A stretch of DNA of 28,061 nucleotides from Clostridiales bacterium UBA7103. Its GTDB lineage: Bacteria; Bacillota; Clostridia; Oscillospirales; Oscillospiraceae. Under the pieces are notes generated by a model that saw only the letters and a program-made list of their open reading frames with translations, made no database searches and was not told the origin of the DNA. This document shows positions 7,480 through 16,029 of this stretch, piece by piece (position 1 is the first letter of the stretch; each line of letters opens with the position of its first letter). The stretch is taken from the NCBI GenBank assembly GCA_002493305.1, contig DKYJ01000051.1:42269-70329 (forward strand), written 5' to 3'. The translations under genes were made by a program, and so were the position numbers.

Positions 7480-8160
7480 TCACTTCACTTTGACCCGGCG
7501 CCTTAAAAGCGCGCTCTTATAACAAAGCACATAGCACAGTGCGCACAGCAGCAGAGCTGCTATAACATCGACCACCGAATGCTGCTTTACAAACAAAGTG
7601 GACACGCTGATAAGCAGCGCCGTCAGGCCAAAGCCCCATTTCCAGCCCGGCGCACTAAAGCGCTCAGTGTCCCAGGCGGCAAAGGCCACCGCAAATGAGC
7701 CAAGCACATGGATAGACGGGCAGACATTGGTATTGGTGTCAAAGGCATAGAAGCGCGCCATGAACCGGGTCAGGATATTATCCCGCTGAAACTCCTCCGG
7801 GCGGAGCAGCTGGCAGTTTGGGAAGATAAAATAGGTGATAATAGCCACGGTATAACTCGCCATGATAAAGTACATCATGCGCCGGAAGCTGTCCGGCTCG
7901 AAAAACAGGGTATAGGCCAGCATACCGATCAAAAACACGAACCAGAACAGATATGGGATAAGAAAAAATTCGTTGAATGGTATCACGTCGTCAAGCGCGC
8001 AGTGCATTGCCTGATAGTGCTCCACGGAGTAAAAACGCTCCACATACATGAAAGCCAACCCGTAAATCGGCCAATACAGCAGCAGCCACAGATGGGAAAA
8101 TTCCGGGGTATTTATAAGACGCGGGCGAAAGCGCCGGTAGTCAACTGGGGTCATTTTCAT
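7480..8160 (-). CDS. PAP2-family membrane phosphatase/transferase
   Basis: 226-residue polytopic membrane protein of the type 2 phosphatidic acid phosphatase superfamily. The three active-site regions are visible: LRP at 119-121, CPSIH at 147-151 with the second histidine-containing motif, and KQHSVVDVIAA at 192-202 with H194 and D198. The KQHSVVDV form is like that in inositolphosphorylceramide-synthase-type PAP2 proteins rather than bacitracin-resistance UppP. Five to six hydrophobic segments can be seen (about 24-40, 67-88, 98-114, 150-163, 174-191, 195-213). The start overlaps the upstream glycosyltransferase gene by 20 bases; ATG 8154 is an alternative. Its place after a diacylglycerol glycosyltransferase suggests lipid phosphate removal or head-group transfer; the substrate is inferred. 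Confidence 0.82.
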   Translation of the reverse strand: MKMTPVDYRRFRPRLINTPEFSHLWLLLYWPIYGLAFMYVERFYSVEHYQAMHCALDDVIPFNEFFLIPYLFWFVFLIGMLAYTLFFEPDSFRRMMYFIMASYTVAIITYFIFPNCQLLRPEEFQRDNILTRFMARFYAFDTNTNVCPSIHVLGSFAVAFAAWDTERFSAPGWKWGFGLTALLISVSTLFVKQHSVVDVIAALLLCALCYVLCYKSALLRRRVKVK

Positions 8161-9310
8161 CTTTCTTTTTATTTTCTCTCTCCATTTGCTTTAAGCAGTC
8201 GTATACTATCCGACCGCCGTTGCGATCCGACAGGCTGAGGGCAGCCGCATGCATCTTATCAAGCTCCTCATCATCGGAGATGAGCCCCATGGTCAGATTG
8301 ATAAGCTCCTCCACTCCGTCGGCGGTTTTGGCAATTCCCTTATCAACGGCATAGTTCAGATTATATTCCTCGCAGCCGGCCACCGCGTCAACCAGTACCA
8401 TGGGCAGAGCCTTCGCCGCCGCCTCACTTACACTGATGCCTCCGGGCTTGGTCAGGTAAAGATCTGCGCTGTCCATCAGGGCGGGGATATTGTCAGCATA
8501 GCCCAGTATGCGCACATTTTTCTTCTCCTCCACCCGGTTTTCAAGGCGATTTTCGAGGCGCTGATTGGTGCCGCAGACCACAGTCAGAAACTGCTTTTCC
8601 CCCATGGCTTCGGCAAGGCCCTGAGCAAGGCGCTTTATTGGGCCGCAGCCCATGCTGCCGCACATCATCAGGATATGCTTCGCCCCCTCCGGAATACCCA
8701 GCGCCCGTTTCGCTCCGGACTTATCGGCGGTATGGAAAAACTCCTGCCGCACGGGGATACCGCTTATGACCGTCCGCTCCATGTCCACATCTTCCGCATC
8801 CCTGATCACCGACTCGTCCGGCAGAAAGTACTTATCAAGTCTTGTCTCGGCGGTGCCGGGGCTGACGGTATAGTCCGTATCCACAAAGCAGCTTATGAAC
8901 TTCGCGTCGTAATTTCTGATGACCTCCGTCACCATAAGGCCGGGAAAAACATGGGGACAGATGACTGTATCATACCCCTCGTCGTTGATGAGCTTATATA
9001 GGCGCTGCGCGCCGGAGGCCATCAGCTCATATGTAAAGGAGCCCTCCGCAAAGCGCTCCTCGTGCTCCTCAGCTCTGGCGTAACCCTTTTTGAACAGCAC
9101 GGGCACATGCCTATACATGAACACATGACCCTTTGACAGAAAATCAGACACCTTTTCGTGGATAAGCGCGAGGCTGTCCACAATATCGCACTGCTCCCCC
9201 GCCGCGTCAAAGCACTCCTTTATGGCTTTTGCCACGGAGTTGTGCCCCTCGCCGGTGTTGCAGCTGAGAATAAGCGCTTTTATCTCTTTCTCTCCTCTCT
9301 CATGCGGCAA
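8141..9310 (-). CDS. Processive diacylglycerol glycosyltransferase-like (UgtP/MGDG synthase family, GT28)
   Basis: GT28-type glycosyltransferase related to UgtP and MGDG synthases, which move a sugar from UDP-glucose/galactose to diacylglycerol at the inner membrane face. N-terminal lipid-acceptor motif ILSCNTGEGHNSVAKAI, HVFPGLMVTEV, CGSMGCGP near the domain boundary, and the nucleotide-binding block TKPGGISVSEAAAKALPMV followed by GCEEYN are all present. Coordinates use the in-frame TTG at 9310, but this has no Shine-Dalgarno. Homologues begin around residue 10, where codon ATA (9281-9283) lies seven bases after AGGAGAG and overlaps the previous stop as ATAA. The true start is therefore probably that AUA. 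It overlaps both neighbours, implying tight coupling. Confidence 0.85.
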   Translation of the reverse strand: MPHERGEKEIKALILSCNTGEGHNSVAKAIKECFDAAGEQCDIVDSLALIHEKVSDFLSKGHVFMYRHVPVLFKKGYARAEEHEERFAEGSFTYELMASGAQRLYKLINDEGYDTVICPHVFPGLMVTEVIRNYDAKFISCFVDTDYTVSPGTAETRLDKYFLPDESVIRDAEDVDMERTVISGIPVRQEFFHTADKSGAKRALGIPEGAKHILMMCGSMGCGPIKRLAQGLAEAMGEKQFLTVVCGTNQRLENRLENRVEEKKNVRILGYADNIPALMDSADLYLTKPGGISVSEAAAKALPMVLVDAVAGCEEYNLNYAVDKGIAKTADGVEELINLTMGLISDDEELDKMHAAALSLSDRNGGRIVYDCLKQMERENKKKDENDPS

Positions 9311-9759
9311 AGCCGCAGCAGCTTTATAAGACGCGGCCTGTTATACCGCTGGATAATAATGAAAGGAAGGTTTCCAAGCAGGCAGTAGACAAGCCACAGG
9401 CAGACGCCGCCCCAGCCGGGCCAGATCCACAGCGCGGCAAGGCCAAAGACACACAGCAGCGCGTGGATAAGCTCGGCAACACAGGTCTCCTGTATCATGA
9501 GCAGCAGGGTCTCCTTATCCGGTCGGCTGTCCATCTTTTTCGGCGGCATGAGCTTTTTGAATATTTTGCTCATATCCGGCACCTTCGTTTGCCACGAGGC
9601 CACGCCTATGCGTTTGTATATCTGCCCCTCCTGCTCAAATGGAAGAAGGCGGAAGGGCGGCGCGTCATAATCGAAATTATGCCGTGCTATGAGCCTGCCC
9701 GCCACGAAGGAGAGTATGCCCATGAGAGCATAATAACAGACGCAATATAAAAATCCCAT
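9280..9759 (-). CDS. CrtO-family glycosyl acyltransferase-like membrane protein
   Basis: 159-residue membrane protein resembling the family of glycosyl-4,4'-diaponeurosporenoate acyltransferase (CrtO), which adds an acyl chain to a glycolipid-like acceptor. Family-like features: YKRIGVASWQTKVPD at 48-62, KETLLLMIQETCVAELIH at 82-99 with a conserved ET, AE and H, and NLPFIIIQRYNRPR at 130-143. Hydrophobic segments at about 3-20, 98-113 and 115-137. No carotenoid gene is nearby; the partner is the downstream glycosyltransferase, so acylation of a glucosyl lipid is more likely. ATG 9759 has AAGGTG seven bases upstream. The end overlaps the next gene. Confidence 0.72.
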   Translation of the reverse strand: MGFLYCVCYYALMGILSFVAGRLIARHNFDYDAPPFRLLPFEQEGQIYKRIGVASWQTKVPDMSKIFKKLMPPKKMDSRPDKETLLLMIQETCVAELIHALLCVFGLAALWIWPGWGGVCLWLVYCLLGNLPFIIIQRYNRPRLIKLLRLCRMREERKR

Positions 9760-9793
9760 ATGGTAACACCTTAAGGTTTCTTTAATATAAGTG

Positions 9794-12175
9794 TCAGCTC
9801 AGCCTGATCATCTTTGCCGAGCATCTGTCTATCTGAATAGTCTGCTCACCGAGGCCAACCCTTGAGCAGTCGGCCTTCACGGTGCGCCTCTCGCCACGGT
9901 TGATGACGGCAAGCCACGCGCCGTTCTCCGCGCTCTCGCCGAATTCATCAAGGCCGCTGTCGATATAACGCAGCACCAGCAGCACATCCGCCCCCGCGGC
10001 CATGAACTCCGCCTTGCCGGTTGAGAGAATGGGCGTTGAATTTCTCAGCGTGGCAAGCTCCTTATAATAGGCGCAAAGCTCCCCGTCCTGCTCCTTAAAG
10101 GGCTGACGGTTAAAGGGGTCGCACACGCCGGTCATGCCCTGCTCGTCCCCATAATACACGCTGGGGACGCCGGGAATGACAAATTGCAGCGCGGCGCAGA
10201 GCTTTGAAAGCTCTCTGCCCTTATCCAGCATCTCCCGGGTGTACTCCACTTCAAGCTGCCTGCTTCTGGGCAGCTCCTTGAGGGCGACATCGGCGGCGAG
10301 TGCCGTGCGCAGTCGCTCCACATCGTGGCTTCCCAGCAGGTTCATCAGGGAATAGTACATGGGCTTGGGATAATTCATCTGCTGCCCGGTGAGAAAATCT
10401 CTCAGGGCGTAAGCGTCCATTCTGCCGCGGGCAAAGTCTATCGCCGCCTGACGGAAGGGGTAGTTCATCACGCTGTCAAGGGAGTAACCCAGAGCGTAAT
10501 TGCGCCGCCCGCCGTAGCTTTCTTTTATTACCGCGTCCTCCCAGACCTCGCCGAGAATAGGCGCGTCAGGCTTTTCCTCCTTGGCGGCCTTTCGGATAAG
10601 CGCCAGCACATTGTCGGGCAGCTCGTCCGCAACATCGAGCCGCCAGCCGCTTGCGCCCCGGCGCAGCCATGTTTTCACAACGCTGTTTTTCCCGCTGATG
10701 ACGAAGTCCTGCCAATCGGGGTCGTTCTCGTTGACCTCGGGCAGATCCTTAAAGCCCCACCAGCAGCGGTAATCATCGGGGAAGCTGCGGAAATCATACC
10801 AGCCGTAATAGGGAGACTCCCGCCCCTGACAGGCACCGGAGCCGGGATACGCGCCGTTTCGGTTGAAATACACGCTGTCGGCCCCGGTGTGGGAAAAAAC
10901 GCCGTCGAGCATGATGCCTATACCACGCTCCTCAGCGCTGCGGCAGAGCGACTCGAAGTCCTCTTCCGTGCCTAAAATCGGATCTGGCCTCAAGTAGTTT
11001 GCGGTGTCGTAGCGGTGGTTGGAGCGCGCCTCCACGATGGGGTTGAGGTAGATGACGCTCACGCCAAGCGCCTTAAGATAGTCAAGGCGGCTCTCGATGC
11101 CCTTGAAGGTGCCGCCGTAAAAATCGTCGGGGCTGTAATCGCGCTCAAACTCACGCGGCTGCCAGCGCACAGGCTCGTCGATGCTGCCGTGCAGCTCCGG
11201 GGTCTGCCCCAGGGCGCGGTGGTACTCAATGCCACGCTGCGCCGTGCCGTCATCCGAAAAGGCAAAGCGATCGGGGAATATCTGATACATCACGCTCCGG
11301 CGAAACCATGCCGGGGTATCAAAGCCGGGCTTAAATACCGTCAGCCGGAAGCCGCCCGCCTCATGCCCGCTGAGCCTGCCGTACATGCCGCTCTCATCCG
11401 GGCATAGATACTGCTCGCCGCTGGAGTTTTCTATTTTGAAAAGATACCACAGGGCGGCGGGAGTCTCCGGCAGGTCGATCTCCACGGAAAAGCCGTCCTG
11501 CCGGCGCTCCATGGCGTATTCACGGCGCAGCTCGTCCCCAAAGAGCACAAGCTCCGCCTTTTTTACCTGCCCGCCCAGCACGCGAAAGCCAAGTCTTACC
11601 TTCTCCCCTGCGCAGACCGCGCCGAAGGGGTCGCGGCAGCAGAGCTTTCTGGGGTCATGCTCAACCTCAAGGGTGCATGAGCATAGGCCGCGCAGCAGGC
11701 TTACCACATGGGCGGTTCTGGGCTGGAGCGGGTATACCTGCTCCACATCCACGCCGCAGGCGCGGATATTGCCGCAGCAACGGGCAGCGATACGGTAAGC
11801 GTCCTCAAGGGAAAAGCCGCAGTCGTCCATCAAAAGCCGGGCAAGCTCCGCCGCGGCAAGGGGGTTGTCCTCATTCTGATAGACCTCCCTCATCCGCGTA
11901 AGCTCGAGCCCGCTTTCAAGGCAGATATGTGCGGCAGCATACACCGATGCCGCCGCCTGAAAATATTCCTTTGTGAGCCAGGGGCAGTCCTCCCGGCGGA
12001 GCAGGGCGCACAGCGCCCCGTCCCCGTCGTCCGGCAGCCAAACGCCGTTTTCCCGCACCGCGTAAACGGTTCTGCGGTTTTCATAGGCGATGTACAGCCG
12101 CTGGCTCTCCGTCCAACATTCCCGGTAGCTGCCGCCGAAATGCACGGCAACAGAACCCTTCCTCAAAGCATCCAT
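9794..12175 (-). CDS. GH13 alpha-glucan hydrolase, neopullulanase/cyclomaltodextrinase-like, with extra N-terminal domain
   Basis: 793-residue glycoside hydrolase family 13 enzyme acting on alpha-1,4/1,6-glucans. Catalytic residues are in GWRLDVADE (nucleophile Asp near 512), GEVWED (acid/base Glu near 540) and LLGSHDVER (third Asp near 617); SVMYQIFPDRF and YGGTFKGI open the barrel as in neopullulanases. Before the barrel, about 165-285 looks like an Ig-like starch-binding module. The first ~165 residues are a mostly helical region I cannot assign. No signal peptide, so it works in the cytoplasm, probably trimming or debranching glycogen made by the adjacent GlgA/GlgB. The start overlaps glgA by 13 bases without a clear Shine-Dalgarno, implying coupling. 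Confidence 0.85.
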   Translation of the reverse strand: MDALRKGSVAVHFGGSYRECWTESQRLYIAYENRRTVYAVRENGVWLPDDGDGALCALLRREDCPWLTKEYFQAAASVYAAAHICLESGLELTRMREVYQNEDNPLAAAELARLLMDDCGFSLEDAYRIAARCCGNIRACGVDVEQVYPLQPRTAHVVSLLRGLCSCTLEVEHDPRKLCCRDPFGAVCAGEKVRLGFRVLGGQVKKAELVLFGDELRREYAMERRQDGFSVEIDLPETPAALWYLFKIENSSGEQYLCPDESGMYGRLSGHEAGGFRLTVFKPGFDTPAWFRRSVMYQIFPDRFAFSDDGTAQRGIEYHRALGQTPELHGSIDEPVRWQPREFERDYSPDDFYGGTFKGIESRLDYLKALGVSVIYLNPIVEARSNHRYDTANYLRPDPILGTEEDFESLCRSAEERGIGIMLDGVFSHTGADSVYFNRNGAYPGSGACQGRESPYYGWYDFRSFPDDYRCWWGFKDLPEVNENDPDWQDFVISGKNSVVKTWLRRGASGWRLDVADELPDNVLALIRKAAKEEKPDAPILGEVWEDAVIKESYGGRRNYALGYSLDSVMNYPFRQAAIDFARGRMDAYALRDFLTGQQMNYPKPMYYSLMNLLGSHDVERLRTALAADVALKELPRSRQLEVEYTREMLDKGRELSKLCAALQFVIPGVPSVYYGDEQGMTGVCDPFNRQPFKEQDGELCAYYKELATLRNSTPILSTGKAEFMAAGADVLLVLRYIDSGLDEFGESAENGAWLAVINRGERRTVKADCSRVGLGEQTIQIDRCSAKMIRLS

Positions 12176-13641
12176 ATATAGTGTCTTGCGTATTCCTCAG
12201 CAGAGCGCTCAAAGCCAAAATCCGCCTGCATGGCGTGGCTTATTAGCCCGTTCATTATTTCTTTATTGCCATAGCAGCTCAGGGCAAGCTGCACCGTATC
12301 CCGCATCTCCCACGCGTCGAAGTTTGCAAAAGAGAAGCCGTTTCCCTCGCCGGTGAAGCGGTTATAGGGGGTTACAGTGTCCTTCAGGCCGCCGGTCTCG
12401 CGCACTATGGGAACGCAGCCGTAGCGCATGGCTATCATCTGGCTCAGGCCGCAGGGCTCAAAGCGGGAGGGCATAAGCAGGAAATCGCTCCCGGCGTAGA
12501 CCAGATGGGACAGCTCCTCGCTGTACCCGATATATGAGCACAGACGACCCTTATAGCGGTACTCCGCTGCACGCATGAAGTTTTCAAAGCGTTCATCGCC
12601 GGTGCCGAGGAGCATAAACTGCATATCGTTTCTCGTCATCAGATCGTCCAGCGCGCAGGCCACAAGGTCAAAGCCCTTCTGCTCTGTCATACGCGTGACC
12701 ATGGCGAAAATGGGCACATCGGGCCTCACCTCAAGGCCCATGCGCTCCTGAAGAGCGGCCTTGCACTTAGCCTTGCCCTTGAGATGGCCCCTGTCATAGG
12801 TCGCAGGCAGGAGCTTGTCGGCGTGTGGATTGAAAGCCACCTTGTCAATGCCGTTAATGATGCCGCTTACCTGTGCGCTGCGGGCGTTGAGTATTCCCTC
12901 CAGACCCTCGGCATAGTATGGGGTCATGATTTCCCGGGCATAGCTGGGGCTGACGGTGTTTATCCTGTCGGCAAAGACGCAGCCAGCCTTCAAAAAGTCC
13001 GCGCAGCCGTTGAGCTCCATGAACTCCGGGGTATAATAGCGGCTGTCAATGCCGAACAGATCCTGCACATAGTCAAAGCCGAACTTGCCCTGAAAGGCGA
13101 TGTTATGTATCGTCAGCAAAAAACGCAGGTTTTCCTGCATACACCCGGGATACTGGGTGCGGGCCAGCATGGGGATCATAGCGGTGTGCCAGTCGTTGCA
13201 ATGGACGATATCCGGTGTGAAATCAAGATTCGGTATACAGTCCACCACGGCGCGGGTGAAGAAGGCGTACTGCTCGCCCTCGGCCTTGTCGCCGAGGTAT
13301 ATCCTGTCGCCGAAATAGTGCTCATTATCCACCAGATAAATGGTCACGCCGTCCAGCTCCAGCTTCTCTATCCCGGCGTACTCCATGCGCCAGCCGAGGC
13401 GGACATAGAAATAGAACATATGCTCCACCTTATCGCCGTAGCGCTCTTTGATTATTCTATGGTAGGGGGTGATGACCCGCGCGTCAATGCCAAGCTCCTT
13501 AAGGCTCTTGGGCAGCGTCCCCACCACGTCGGCAAGGCCGCCGGTTTTGGACAGCGGTGCGCACTCGGCGGCGGCGAGCAGTACCTTCGGCATCTCACTG
13601 CGGCCGCGTTCCTTGAGCATATCACGAAATTCACGCTTCAT
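12163..13641 (-). CDS. glgA: Glycogen synthase (ADP-glucose type)
   Basis: 492-residue GT5 glycogen synthase that extends alpha-1,4-glucan from ADP-glucose. N-terminal KTGGLADVVGTLPKSL (K32) is the ADP-glucose-binding signature, HCNDWHTAMIP lies near residue 147, TVSPSYAREI near 230, and the C-terminal PSRFEPCGLSQMIAM block near 390-404 with the essential glutamate is intact, followed by ETGGLKDTV. ATG 13641 has GGAG eight bases upstream; in-frame ATGs at 13620 and 13593 are weaker. The N-terminus therefore carries ~16 residues before the usual MPKVLLAAAECAP start. Follows glgB after a 177-bp gap and overlaps the GH13 gene. No glgC/glgD is in the window, so ADP-glucose supply is encoded elsewhere. 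Confidence 0.93.
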   Translation of the reverse strand: MKREFRDMLKERGRSEMPKVLLAAAECAPLSKTGGLADVVGTLPKSLKELGIDARVITPYHRIIKERYGDKVEHMFYFYVRLGWRMEYAGIEKLELDGVTIYLVDNEHYFGDRIYLGDKAEGEQYAFFTRAVVDCIPNLDFTPDIVHCNDWHTAMIPMLARTQYPGCMQENLRFLLTIHNIAFQGKFGFDYVQDLFGIDSRYYTPEFMELNGCADFLKAGCVFADRINTVSPSYAREIMTPYYAEGLEGILNARSAQVSGIINGIDKVAFNPHADKLLPATYDRGHLKGKAKCKAALQERMGLEVRPDVPIFAMVTRMTEQKGFDLVACALDDLMTRNDMQFMLLGTGDERFENFMRAAEYRYKGRLCSYIGYSEELSHLVYAGSDFLLMPSRFEPCGLSQMIAMRYGCVPIVRETGGLKDTVTPYNRFTGEGNGFSFANFDAWEMRDTVQLALSCYGNKEIMNGLISHAMQADFGFERSAEEYARHYIWML

Positions 13642-13714
13642 TTTTTACTCCGTTCCGCCGCTTTTACGGCATTCTCAAAGATATTTCATTCTCTCTTTTA
13701 AGTAGGCGATGAAT

Positions 13715-13850
13715 AAATCGGTGAGAGCAGATTGCGAGAGAATTTCCGTTCTGACGATGACACTTTTTTGCAGACATACCTTGTGTATTGGGGAAAAGTG
13801 GCGAAGTCAGGGCGAAAATTATCCGCAAGATGCCGAAGCGATGTGTTCAG
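13715..13850. repeat. Possible interspersed repeat at the glgB 3' end
   Basis: The glgB-glgA gap and the last codons of glgB contain a stretch that is open on both strands and translates into short basic peptides (for example DFATFPQYTRYVCKKV on the minus strand) of a kind I recall recurring as tiny hypothetical proteins between genes of gut Clostridia. No second copy is present in this window. Boundaries are approximate, and repeat status rests on memory rather than a search. Confidence 0.3.
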
Positions 13851-15750
13851 CGCCTGCTTTTTTAGGTTTAGTGGGGGTGAATTTGAAGAACACCGCCGAC
13901 ATGGGCGGCAGAGTGATCTGCGCGGAATACTGCATGTCCAAAAACGGCTTTTTCTTCGCGCGCAGGGGCTTGGGATTGCCTGCTCCGCCGCCGCCGAAGC
14001 GCTCATCATCGCTGTTGAGGACTTCCCTGAGGCTGCCGGGCGCAGGCAGAGCCACGGTGAAACCGTCATAGCGTACAGGCGTGAAGTTGCACACGCACAC
14101 TATGCCGCTCACGCCGTCCGCCGTGCGCAGGAAGGCAACGGAGCTGCGGTCGCTGTCGTCCACATTCAGCCACTTGAAGCCGTCCCATGACTTGTCCACT
14201 GCGTACATGGCCGGAGTCTTGGTGTACAGGCGGTTAAGCTCGCGGCAGTAATCCTGAAGCTGCCTGTGGCGTGGGTAATCCAGCAGCAGCCAGTCAAGCT
14301 GCTGCTTCCAGTTCCACTCGATGAACTGGCCGAACTCGCTGCCCATGAAGTTGAGCTTCTTGCCCGGGTGGCCAAACTGGAAGCCATAGAGGGCGCGGAG
14401 TGAGGCAAATTTCTGGTCATACTCCCCGCTCATCTTATTGAGCATAGAGCGCTTTCCGTGCACCACTTCGTCATGGGAATAGGCCAGCACATAATTTTCG
14501 GAAAAGGCGTACATCATTGAGAAGGTGAGCCTGTTGTGGTTAAAGCTGCGGAAATACGGGTCAAGCTCCATGTAATCCAGCGTATCGTGCATAAAGCCCA
14601 TGTCCCACTTCATGCAGAAGCCAAGGCCGCCCTGCTCCGGCGGGGCGCTTATCAGTGGAAAGGCCGTGGATTCCTCGGCAACGGTCAGTGCGCCGGGGTA
14701 ATTTACAAGCACGGTGCTGTTGAGCTTTCGCAGGAAGTCCACTGCGTCAAGGTTTATATTGCCGCCCTCTCTGTTGGGGGTGAAATTTCCCTGCCTGCCA
14801 TAGTCGAGATAGAGCATTGAGCTGACAGCGTCCACTCGGATGCCGTCTATGTGGTATTCCTCAAAGAACTTGCAGGCCGAGGAGACCAGAAAGCTCTGCA
14901 CCTGGCTGCTGGCATAGTCGAAAATAAGCGTGCCCCACTCCGGGTGCTCGGCCATGCGCTGTTCCTTGCATTCATAGAGGTTCGAGCCGTCAAAGCGGGC
15001 GAGGCCGTGCTCGTCCCTTGGGAAGTGAGCGGGCACCCAATCCATGATGAGCCCCACGCCGGCACGGTGGAGCCTGTCCACCATGTATTTGAAATCATCG
15101 GGGCTGCCGTAGCGGGAGGTCGGGGCGTAATAGCCCGTGACCTGATAGCCCCAGGAGCCGTCATAGGGGTACTCGGTGACAGGCATAAGCTCCACATGGG
15201 TGTAGCCCATGTCAGCGCAGTAGTCGGCCAGCGCATCGCCCACGCTGCGGTAATTTATCCCGTCGGGCAGGTCTTTCCATGAGCCCATATGCACCTCGTA
15301 CACGCTCATGGGCTCGGTCATGAAATCGCGCTTTGCGCGCCGGCGCATGAACGCACCGTCTCCCCAGCGGTGGTGACTTTCACAGCAGATAATGGAGGCG
15401 GTATCCGCCCCGTGCTGGGAGAAGGCCGCGAAGGGGTCGGACTTGAGCACCGTCCGCCCGTCACAGCCGTGGACGCAGAACTTGTACATCTGGCCCTCGT
15501 GAGCATTGTCCACAAAAATCGCCCATACGCCGCCCTCTAATTTCTCCATGGGCAGGCTCTCTCTGTCCCAGCCGTTGAAGTCGCCCACCAGCGTGACGCA
15601 TCGGGCGTTTGGCGCCCATACCATGAAGCGGTGCATCTTCAGCGCCGGGATATATCGGCAGCCGAAGCTGAGCCAGGCCTTGCAGGCAGCGCCGGTATTA
15701 AACAGGTAGATATCGTCCCTGGGTATATGCTTTAGAAGTTTTTTATCCAT
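13819..15750 (-). CDS. glgB: 1,4-alpha-glucan branching enzyme
   Basis: 643-residue GH13 branching enzyme that introduces alpha-1,6 branches into glycogen. An N-terminal CBM48-like module (about 35-120, with FMVWAPNARCVTLVGDFNGW) precedes the barrel; catalytic residues sit in GIRVDAVSSMLYLDY (Asp near 306), VAEESTAFP (Glu near 359) and LAYSHDEVVHGKRSML (near 424-440), all diagnostic for GlgB. ATG 15750 is chosen for its GAGGAG eight bases upstream; the frame extends to 15795 without a ribosome binding site. The C-terminal tail (PTKPKKAGAEHIASASCG) is atypical and lies in the possible repeat. First gene of the minus-strand operon, with its own promoter. Confidence 0.93.
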   Translation of the reverse strand: MDKKLLKHIPRDDIYLFNTGAACKAWLSFGCRYIPALKMHRFMVWAPNARCVTLVGDFNGWDRESLPMEKLEGGVWAIFVDNAHEGQMYKFCVHGCDGRTVLKSDPFAAFSQHGADTASIICCESHHRWGDGAFMRRRAKRDFMTEPMSVYEVHMGSWKDLPDGINYRSVGDALADYCADMGYTHVELMPVTEYPYDGSWGYQVTGYYAPTSRYGSPDDFKYMVDRLHRAGVGLIMDWVPAHFPRDEHGLARFDGSNLYECKEQRMAEHPEWGTLIFDYASSQVQSFLVSSACKFFEEYHIDGIRVDAVSSMLYLDYGRQGNFTPNREGGNINLDAVDFLRKLNSTVLVNYPGALTVAEESTAFPLISAPPEQGGLGFCMKWDMGFMHDTLDYMELDPYFRSFNHNRLTFSMMYAFSENYVLAYSHDEVVHGKRSMLNKMSGEYDQKFASLRALYGFQFGHPGKKLNFMGSEFGQFIEWNWKQQLDWLLLDYPRHRQLQDYCRELNRLYTKTPAMYAVDKSWDGFKWLNVDDSDRSSVAFLRTADGVSGIVCVCNFTPVRYDGFTVALPAPGSLREVLNSDDERFGGGGAGNPKPLRAKKKPFLDMQYSAQITLPPMSAVFFKFTPTKPKKAGAEHIASASCG

Positions 15751-15809
15751 AGGGCTCACTCCTCTATATCTTTGGTAAGCGCCGTGCAACAGCACACCAC
15801 GCCTTTTAT

Positions 15810-15838
15810 ATTATAGCGCGTTTGAGTGTCAATTCCAA
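15810..15838 (-). promoter_or_regulatory. Promoter of the glg/glycolipid operon
   Basis: On the minus strand, TTGGAA (15838-15833), a 17-bp spacer and a perfect TATAAT (15815-15810), 60 bp before the glgB ATG. A TTGACA also lies inside the spacer, but it is too close to the -10 to serve. Confidence 0.6.
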
Positions 15839-15937
15839 GTATATTTACATGGTCAATTTACACTAAATGTTGAAATTGAAAAAAAGCGCGCGGCGCAGCA
15901 CTGAACACTGCCGCACTAACCTGCTTCCCCTTCGGAG

Positions 15938-15952
15938 CCGCCCGCAGGCGCG
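15938..15952 (+). repeat. 15-bp repeat, copy 1
   Basis: CCGCCCGCAGGCGCG occurs here and again at 18880-18894. Both copies lie close to the terminator hairpins of minus-strand genes. Function unknown; it may be chance in GC-rich spacer DNA or a small dispersed element. Confidence 0.35.
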
Positions 15953-15965
15953 TTTCGGAGCGCAA

Positions 15966-15995
15966 AAAGGCTTCCCCGTTGTTGGGGAAGCCTTT
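15966..15995 (-). terminator. Terminator of the surface-protein gene
   Basis: AAAGGCTTCCCC (15966-15977) pairs with GGGGAAGCCTTT (15984-15995), loop of 6. Read on the minus strand the stem ends in TTTTT, 35 bp after the stop of the surface-protein gene at 16030. Confidence 0.75.
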
Positions 15996-16029
15996 AGTTT
16001 GGTTTTATTGTGCTTATATGCGCTGAGGC

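Noticed and set aside
13732..14190. 152-codon plus-strand frame across the end of glgB
   Set aside because: Mostly antisense to glgB, no ribosome binding site; only the spacer portion is of interest, as a possible repeat.
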